The notes beneath the pieces were generated by a model that saw only the letters and a list, made by a program, of their open reading frames with translations, made no database searches and was not told the origin of the DNA. From Holothuria scabra (Eukaryota; Echinodermata; Holothuroidea; Aspidochirotida; Holothuriidae), in NCBI GenBank assembly GCA_037179385.1, contig CM074188.1, forward strand, positions 27,669,318-27,733,317: DNA of 64,000 nt. The letters run 5' to 3'. The position numbers and the translations under genes are program-made. Numbering within the stretch: position 1 is the first letter of the stretch; each line of letters starts with the position of its first letter. Positions 57,021 through 64,000 of the stretch are shown piece by piece.

Positions 57021-57404
57021 AAGCTAGGTTCATACTTCTCCGCCGACCTAGGTCGCCGCACACTCGGCGATAGAGGTCGGCGCAAAGTTTGTCACTCGTT
57101 CATACTTCTCGTTTTGATGTGGCTTATCGCCAACCTCAAACGGAAATTTTCTGCACCTGTATAGTCCGCGTTTCAATTCATGCTCTGCATTTAAGTTGCG
57201 GACACCGTTTATTCATGAAAGGTATATAAACCTGGTGTTTCAGTTTAACTTCACACTATTTTAAACATATACTTTTCTCAAATTGTTTTCGCCAAAAATT
57301 CTCACATGTTTTTAGTCCAAAAACAAAATATTATAAAATACGTAGGACCAACATTTTCTGCAGCAAAGGGTTAATTCCCTCATTGAAATAATACTTTGCC
57401 GGCC

Positions 57405-58345
57405 CAATTAAAGTTAGCCCATTATTTGTCCAGAACAAATGCCCATGCAGAACAAATTTCAAACCCACATGGGCCCATTTAAGTCAGCCAATCATTCACC
57501 CACAAACATCTGCCAATACAAAACCCACATTGACCCCATTAAAGGCAGTCATTCGTCACCCCAAACTACAGTTTCAGTATGCATATATCAAAACTCTCAA
57601 TTGGTACAGCTCTTTGATTGGTATCACATTCAAACAATGCATCATAGCTAAATTACACAGCATGGGCATTGAAACTGTCTTGATTACACATTATGGACTT
57701 ATATGGCCACTGGGACAAGCCATGAAGCAATAAACTAGGATTGTGTATGGATAGAGATGAGTTTTAGATAAATGTGGGAGGGGCTAGAAGTAAGTAGGTT
57801 GGGAGAATTGAACTGCTTGGGATAATGAAAATATGCCTTTAAAGTCAACACATCATTTGCCCAAAAACATCTGCTCATACAATACACACAGTTAACGATT
57901 CACTATCATATAAGCCCATCATTAGCCCATTGGCATCTACCCATATAAAATCCAAATGGGCCCACTGAGGTCGGCCCACCATTTACACGTGAACAGATGC
58001 CAACACAGAGCTCATACATTACCCACATGGGCCATATTATAGTCAACCCATCATTCGCCCACAAACATCTGCCATGCAAAACCCACATGGGCCCCATTAA
58101 GATTAGCCTATCATTTCCCATTAACACCTGTCCATACATCACCCAGATTCAACCCACATGGGCCCTATTTAAGTTAGCCCATTATTTACCCACGATTCTC
58201 TGCCCACAAAGCAACCACATAACACCCGCATGGGCCCCATAAACCTTGTCCATGGTTACCCCATGCCCATGAGAATCCCACGGTGTCCACAGATAACCCA
58301 TGATGGGCCCCACGTGGGCCCGTCGATTGGATCCCTCGTGTACCT
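57405..58345. repeat. Diverged tandem repeat, CCCACATGGGCCC core
   Basis: About ten irregular units of roughly 60-80 bp carry 'acccacatgggcccc', 'attaaagtcagcccatcatt' and 'cccacaaacatctgcc' words. The M1 copy at 57543-57838 splits the array. Confidence 0.85.
57543..57838 (-). mobile_element. M1 element, subfamily 2, with readable empty site
   Basis: TTAA at 57539-57542 and 57839-57842. Starts AGGCAGTCATTCGTCACCCC and ends GAAAATATGCCT. Neighbouring tandem units show the uninterrupted target (such as 'cccatttaagtcagcc' at 57474), which proves the TTAA duplication. Confidence 0.93.
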
Positions 58346-59012
58346 TGTCCGACTACGGGCATGTCACTAGTTGGTGACTGCCAAGGTAAAGAACTGTGAG
58401 ACAGTTCAGTTTATTGAGTTACTATGACCACTGGCTAACTGAACTCATATGAACTTTCAAAAAGCGTACAGTCTTCGTGGCCCCCGTTCCAGGAGCAACT
58501 AATAGGACGGGTATGGATGCATCCACGAAGAAGGGTTGTTTTCTTGGGGGAGTGGCTATGTACTTCTTTTAGGCCTCGAGTGGTTAAAAGTAAAAAAATT
58601 CACTACGTTTGCACAGGCTTAGGAAGCGGGGCGTGGGCCACCCCCCCCCCCCCGTCATCAAAGTGTCGTGGGGTGAAAGAAGCCTTTACTTCCGCCCCTC
58701 TGGTAATTAAAGGACTAAAACCCCTTAGTTGTTTCTTTTGTAGAAAAAAAATGTTAAAATTTGCAGTAATTTTGCGTAAAATTGGGGCGCAACATTCGAC
58801 TAAATTGCATCTAAGGACGCTCCAACATTCAAATTTTCCAGTTTCCCCTTCCCCCAGGACGGTGGTCCGGAAAGAACTTTCAATACCCCAATTTTAATGA
58901 TCTTCCTACCCCTGTGTCCCTCTGAACTTTTCTCTTAGCCTTAACATCAGTAGGGCTTATTTCTTTGGGGGGGGGGGGGGAGGGTATACGTGATCTTCTC
59001 ATGTCCCCTTTT

Positions 59013-59404
59013 CTAGAGTTTCAGGCCCACGTTAAACATGGTTAATAACCACCTAAGAGTGTTGCTATCAGCGTCACGACGTTTCACACGATCAGACAAG
59101 AAGGTCATTATATCATAATACTCCGATTTGAACATTTTGCCAGCGGGGTCTCCACTACGCGCATCGTTAGATCGTTTTGATTTAGTGTAGTTGTCCCACA
59201 AATACTTCATTCTGTCCTTGCAGTCCCTCCACGTCCGGCCACTGGCTGAGAACAAGCGGCGTATGCAATCCAGGACCGCTCATTTCTTTGAAAGTCTCTG
59301 TACTGATCTAAACTGCTGTTATACTTATTTCGATACTTTCTTACTTCCTCAATCAATTTTTCATCCTCCTCAGAGGAAAATGGCTTCCTCTTGGCACAAG
59401 CCAT
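59013..59404 (-). pseudogene. Frameshifted MADF / Myb-SANT-like DNA-binding protein
   Basis: From ATG at 59404 the minus-strand frame reads MACAKRKPFSSEEDEKLIEE, then VRKYRNKYNSSLDQYRDFQR and NERSWIAYA. The domain continues in another frame as FSASGRTWRDCKDRMKYLWD, NYTKSKR. Together these give the full MADF pattern (three helices, Trp in SWIA and CKDRMKYL). The break near 59250-59270 needs a one- or two-base frameshift or a tiny unseen intron. Myb-like proteins of this type accompany Harbinger transposases and bind transposon ends; host genes of the family also exist. The C-terminal part to 59013 is basic and not recognised. Confidence 0.68.
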
Positions 59405-60093
59405 TATGTCTCCGCATCTGATACATCGGTTCTTTATTCTCCTATGTGTTTATCACAATGCAGACAGGTGTTTCAGCTTGACTGAGGCGCGCAAAGCGGA
59501 AAAAGATAAAATCGGTTTATCTCGAACGGATCAGGAACGGATTATACGCACATACACTGGGAACTACTACGAAACCATGGTAACGGGCTTCTGCACTCAA
59601 TGCGGATCAGAAGCGCACAATAAAAGTTTGTTGACCATAGTCGCCGCAACCGTTGCGGACAAAAATTCCGTTCCGCATTGAGGTTGGCGACTGAGTATGA
59701 ACTGAGCTTGGGTCGGTTCACTTTTATGGTCAAGGCATTCTACAAATAATGGGAAAATTATCACATTTTGGTGAACGGAGCAGTGGCTTTCGGAAAACAA
59801 TGGGAAACACAATTATGTAATTTCGGCGGTAACAATGTGTATTAAAAGACTATTATACGTGAATGAAAGGTTATCAAGACAAATGTGATATATTTGCAAA
59901 GGAAAAGGAAAAGCCGAAAGTTTTCAAAATAGCATGTTAAATTCCCTTATGTTTAAGTCGCATAAAATAATAAAAAAACTGGATCGCAAACATACTACGT
60001 GAGACTGTGAAGGAAATATGAAATATGTTCAGTATCGGGGCAAACAGTCACATTATTTGGGTCGATGCGCACTGTTATGAAGGAATTCCTTAA

Positions 60094-60280
60094 AGGCCCA
60101 GTTCTCTCACCCCAAACAGTACTAATTTTCCTAACTTTCTCACTGAAGCCCCTCCCACAATTGTCTGAAATTCATCCTCATCCAGATACAATCTCAGTTT
60201 ATTGCTTCAAGGTGAGTATAGAAAATATAATCAAAACACTCTCAGTACCGTTCATGCTGTGTAATGTAAGCTTTGTTAAA
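60094..60280 (+). mobile_element. M1 element, 3'-truncated
   Basis: TTAA (60090-60093) precedes AGGCCCAGTTCTCTCACCCC. The match to other copies stops near 'gtgtaatgtaagctttg'; the right TIR is missing. Confidence 0.82.
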
Positions 60281-60282
60281 GA

Positions 60283-60869
60283 CACAGTATCGTGGCGCGA
60301 AACGGGGGCGACATTTGGACAGCCTTCAAAAAAATTGTTATCCCACCCGAAATCCCGGATGTAGCCCATAGACACCGTATGATAACAGTTCATACGATTG
60401 CGTGGGATAGCGTACTGCTACATATGCTTGTTTGTGTGAGCGTTAACATGCGTAGTATCTGTGTTAATTTGTATGTAGCAGGGAGTTGTTTTCCTAATAA
60501 AAGTGAGTACCTTGCTCAGTGACAACAGAGAGATCCTTGGGAATTTTCCCAATATCTTGGGAATTTTGAACCGTCTCGATCATTCTTTTCCTTCCCACTT
60601 TGAAAAAAGAAATATTGTGTGATTGTTTCTTTTTTCTACTTTTTTTAAAATCACTTATTAATTAGTTATGAAATATGTGAATAAGTTCTAATAAGAATGC
60701 CAAGGTGGCTAATTTGTATTAAGTTTCTGGCTTAATTGTTTTGAGTTTTAATCATCAGTTTTACTTCGATGCTCTTATATGCTGTTATTACTGTAGTTCA
60801 ACGTTGAGAGGCTATACGTTGTTATTCGAGACGTGATCTTGGGGCTAGTCTTAGTCTTACGACAGCAAA
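60283..60869. other. Upstream region of the 60870 exon
   Basis: AT-rich; no clear TATA box or repeat recognised. The short 'ccttgggaattttccc' palindrome is at 60534-60549. Confidence 0.35.
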
Positions 60870-61126
60870 ATGTCTTCCTGCTCAGAACTTCAGAAAGAAA
60901 AAATCGAAGGACAGCGTTTGCACTCGTTGTCACGAGAAGGAGACATCAAACGAGAAAAATACAGTAGCAAACGAAAGACGGAGTTCCCTTTCTCATTCTC
61001 ACGCGGAATAGGCCCTACCTACGTTAGATCGCCGCAGAAAAAGCAGGTTGATTGTTTGGGGAATGGCAAGTCTCTTGTTTATAACGGCGATTTTGCGAAA
61101 CATCATCTCACAGATCATGCTCAAAG
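60870..61126 (+). CDS. Candidate first coding exon, unknown hydrophilic protein
   Basis: ATG in the context GCAAAATGT opens a frame of 85 codons plus two bases, then a consensus donor AAAG/GTAAGTG at 61127 (phase 2). The product begins MSSCSELQKEKIEGQRLHSL and is Lys/Arg/Ser-rich with no signal peptide or membrane segment; its end reads AKHHLTDHAQ. I recognise no family. Favouring a real exon: length, a start-to-donor layout without in-frame stops and no overlap with repeats. Against: no second exon was found in the remaining 2.9 kb, and chance frames of this size do occur. Confidence 0.42.
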
Positions 61127-61847
61127 GTAAGTGAAATTTGTTTGTTCAGTTACTGATAGTAAAAAGTAAACAGGATTCCCGTCTCGTAAGTGATCTACAT
61201 ACCCATCCCACACGCGTGTTTAGCTTATGTACAGTACAGAGTATGCACAGGCCTAACGTTAGGACAATTTTATTAGTAGCTATATGCCTAGTAAAGCTTT
61301 TGACGAGCTAGCACAGGTTACAACAGAAGTGATCAGCACTACATTTACCACTTCATCAAAATCGTAACCCCAGAATAAGCCGCACTACTCTTGAAAAATC
61401 TGACTAGCCTATGTCCTCGGTTTGCTCATATACATGCCCCAAATAGTTTACAGTTATGATCTCTCAGAGGGCCTGGCGCGGAGTTTGCACTTTCCCCAAT
61501 ATTGTCTTCTCAAAACTTTCTCATCAAGCATAGACCTACAATATGCTATCACTTAGGTAACCCTAGGTGTTTCAGTAGCCTACAGTCCACTTGACAATAA
61601 GTAAGTGCTCAGCTTTGCTGGATCAGTAACTAATTGCCAAAGAGACTTTATGAGAACAACAGTTCTGTACTAAGCCTGAGCATGTTGGATTTACAGTATA
61701 ATATAAATGAAGATTATCTGGTGCAATCAGGTGAGCAGGATCAAGGGGCCATTATCCAGTAATTGATTTCTGTAACTTTGCTTATGCTTGAGTGACATCC
61801 AGCTGCATAGTAATTGATACTAGTTATATGAATTGCAAAAAAAGGAA
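61127..61847 (+). other. Possible intron after the 60870 exon; nothing else seen
   Basis: No further exon with matching phase recognised. Confidence 0.3.
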
Positions 61848-62096
61848 ATGAAGGCTTTGATAAGCATTCATATATCATTCATGTGTGAATGCATTCCAAC
61901 ACATTAAAAAACTAATGAATGCATTCAAACAGTAACTGAAGGCTTGGTAGACTTCAAAGAAAATTATGAAGGCTTATTCAGAATGCAAGGAAGACTTCAT
62001 TTGAGGAAGAAAATAAGCATTCCAACTCACTGACAGTCCTTCAAATGCTAAATGATACATTCAGAAGGCATAATGAATGCTTATTGAAAGCATCAA
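61848..62096. mobile_element. Short palindromic element, 'GAATGC/AAGCATTC' type
   Basis: The left end 'tgaaggctttgataagcatt' and right end (inverted) 'gaatgcttattgaaagcatc' pair, and the interior is dense in GAATGCATTC, AAGGCTT and ATTCA words in both orientations. There is no second copy in the window. Confidence 0.6.
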
Positions 62097-62897
62097 TAAG
62101 GGTGATGAGGGACCCCATCCAAATGCCAGTGGTTCGCCAGGTATGTGGTAAAAAAGAGTCGTAAGGCAACTGCCTTCCTAATGTAAGGTAAGGCCCCATA
62201 TATAGGCCTAGGCTTTCAAGTACGTACATCCTAAATTTCCCCCCATGTGTGGAACAATGCTATAGAAAGTTAACTACAGTAGGCCTTCATCAGTGGCCTA
62301 AGAAAACCTGGATCTGCAGATTTTGGGCTCAGTCGCAGATCAAGGATTTTGAGAAAGAGGGGAATTTACACAACGTCAACAAACCATACACCGGGGCATT
62401 GGGGGTCACCTCCAATAAAAATTTGAATTCTGCTTATATGCTCATGTACAATTTGGCATAAATAATTACCAAATATTCAACAATTGGTTGTACCTGTATG
62501 CAACTGAAAACTGATGTTGATCTCGTTCCCCTCAATCACCATCACCCCACAACCCCCTCCTCACAAGGGAAATAAGAAATCTGCATTCTAAATTCAGTTC
62601 AAGCCAAAGTACTGTTGGCCTACTACCAGTAACCAGTTGGGCTACAGGAATCAATTTTCATGGTTGTCAGAATATCTGACAACAAAAGTTCCATACGGAC
62701 AACCAGGTTGGTTGTCCCATGGACAACCATTTTCCTCTCGGACTGAAAAAGTATACTGCTGATTGATGAATTCTTTCACCTTTTTCCATAATAGTTTCAT
62801 AACCATATTTCAGACTTGGAGTGTTCCTGTCTTTCAAACATCACATTTTTTTTATTCTTCAAGACATTTTTTTTATTCTTCAAGATGATACATGCAT
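62097..62897. other. Intergenic, no gene seen
   Basis: A duplicated 'acatttttttattcttcaag' pair lies at 62846-62885. 'gacaaccaggttggttgtcc' at 62698-62717 is a small palindrome. Confidence 0.4.
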
Positions 62898-63227
62898 CAT
62901 CAAGGGCGGATCCAGCCCCTAGCTGAAGGAGGGGCAGTTTGAAAGAGGGGGGCGCCAACATCATACAGGGGCCGCATACTCTTAAATTTGACCAACCTCA
63001 TTTCTCAGACCAACTCCCATTGCCTCAGTTTTATATATATAGCTATATGGTTCGAAATTCTGGGGACCTTTATTTTTTTTTTTTTTTTTTTTACTTTTCA
63101 GGCAGTTTTTACTTTACTTTAAGGACTCAGGGGGCGCATTTTTCATGTATTGAGGGGCGCTAGACTGGTCATGGGAGGGGGCAGTTGACCCTAGTTGCCC
63201 CCCCCCCCCCCGGGTCTGCCCTTGATG
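62898..63227. mobile_element. Poly-C/poly-G element, 'CATCAAGGGC' ends
   Basis: Starts CATCAAGGGCGGATCCAGCC and ends GGGTCTGCCCTTGATG after a C13 run (63198-63211). A T18 run sits at 63074-63091. A clear target duplication is not visible. Confidence 0.75.
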
Positions 63228-63475
63228 AACATAATTAGCCTTCTATTTTGGAATTAAGTGAAAAATATTTTGGACAACCAAATTTCCTTCTGAACCAAAA
63301 TGAGTGAAATGGTTGCCCCAAGACAACACTAAATGTTTTAAAAATGGAGGCCTGGGCTATGAGGGGTACTGTAAGGTAGGCTAAACATAGTATAGCTGCT
63401 GTACCTGTACATACAGTATTAAAAGTTGTTTTCCCCAAGATCTAGGCAGGAGTGGCATATAAATGCTCTTTCTGG
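63228..63475. other. Intergenic, no feature seen
   Basis: No coding signal. Confidence 0.4.
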
Positions 63476-63566
63476 GTTAAGTTTCCAACCAAGTAGTTCA
63501 AGTCAAGCTAGTCTTGAGCTTTTTTTCTGTTTTGGTTCACAGGCTTGTTTTCCCTACTCCATTGCT
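63476..63566 (-). repeat. tRNA-derived SINE fragment, reverse orientation
   Basis: The minus strand reads 'caatggagtagggaaaacaa', 'gcctgtgaacc', then 'gactagcttgacttgaacta' and 'cttggttggaaac', the body of the SINE. The head and tail are missing. Confidence 0.7.
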
Positions 63567-64000
63567 TTTGCAAGCACAATGGCAGTAGGTTCCATTTTTA
63601 AAGTCTTCAGTGAGACCGGGCTGGGAATCTGTACGTTGAGTGTACATGAAATGCAAAATGCAATAAAAATTTGTGCCTGAGCAAAATTTATGTCCTCGGT
63701 TATTGACAGTGGCATTACTAAACTTTTTCATTGGTAGAGGGAAAGTGCTGAAGTGGTGGGGCAAAGGAAAATGCTCCTACTGTATATCGAGTGCCACCAT
63801 TGACCAGCACATTGCATACAGAGAACACTTTGCTTGAAATGTGCTTCAGATTGCATAAAATGGTACTTCCCAGCTGTTGTTTTTACTACTAAAAAGTGCT
63901 GCTTTCAAGAGGTGTTTGTGAATTTCTTACACATTTTGCCCAATATACTTTTTACATAAGGGGGGTATACAAGAGCCACTGCTGGTGCCACGGGTAATCG
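63567..64000. other. Intergenic to window end, no feature seen
   Basis: No supported exon or repeat. Confidence 0.4.

Larger units (their letters stand above)
57021..59709. mobile_element. Probable Harbinger-type DNA transposon, degenerate
   Basis: The left end AAGCTAGGTTCATACTTC and right end (inverted) GAGTATGAACTGAGCTT pair; just inside, 'ggtcgccgcacactcggcg' and 'gtcgccgcaaccgttgcgg' add GC-rich subterminal similarity. The inside holds a broken MADF/Myb-like gene, the accessory protein of PIF/Harbinger elements. No DDE nuclease frame was found, and no 3-bp duplication could be fixed. A tandem repeat and an M1 copy occupy its left third. Confidence 0.55.

Noticed and set aside
57906..58142. 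Minus-strand 78-residue frame of MWVLHGRCLWANDGL-type repeats
   Set aside because: Translation of the CCCACATGGGCCC tandem array.

Overview
This window looks like a gene-poor, repeat-rich stretch of an animal nuclear genome. It is AT-leaning, has no long open frames, and shows clear GT-AG introns. It also carries a tRNA-derived SINE, LINE and LTR retrotransposon remains, many short DNA-transposon derivatives, long (TA)n and (TG)n tracts, and G/C homopolymer runs. The CD225/dispanin gene (with a Gln/Pro-rich N-terminus) and the repeat content suggest a marine invertebrate. An echinoderm is my guess, with low confidence in the exact clade.

The clearest gene is on the minus strand, spread over 16.6 kb (48727 down to 32147). 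It is a five-exon gene for a 183-residue dispanin (CD225/IFITM-like family). I assembled it from exons at 48721-48727, 41318-41368, 39799-39902, 35094-35222 and 32147-32407. All four junctions have GT-AG borders and compatible phases. Its introns hold at least ten transposon-derived elements and, on the same strand, a candidate cysteine-rich terminal exon (about 38124-38313). A second plausible coding exon is on the plus strand at 60870-61126, a hydrophilic N-terminus ending at a consensus donor. A broken MADF/Myb-like gene (59404-59013, minus) lies inside a probable Harbinger-type transposon (57021-59709).

Mobile DNA fills most of the rest. A very young LTR retrotransposon (19880-22336) has two 1.14 kb LTRs that are almost identical, but only 170 bp between them: a primer-binding-site-like start, a purine tract and no gag or pol. 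At least twelve copies of one TTAA-flanked short element (about 300 bp) are scattered through the window, and one interrupts a tandem repeat so that the empty site can be read. Several palindromic families share the end CACTCTAAAA. Two hAT-type elements have 8-bp target duplications, one element has a 10-bp duplication, and there are foldback and poly-G-bearing elements. SINE copies derive from a tRNA with a CTC anticodon (Glu). A decayed LINE 3' end lies at 45238-46146.

Three features stand out beyond plain repeats. First, dispersed minisatellites (5.6-6.5, 16.9-17.2, 46.2-46.6 and 53.3-54.3 kb) carry many AGGTCA-A-AGGTCA motifs, the DR1 site of nuclear receptors, including one run of four half-sites. 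Second, a perfect 86-bp inverted repeat sits inside a long (TA)n tract that interrupts one copy of a 1.5 kb duplicated segment. Third, there is a cluster of TTCCC/GGGAA palindromes at 2.2-2.4 kb.
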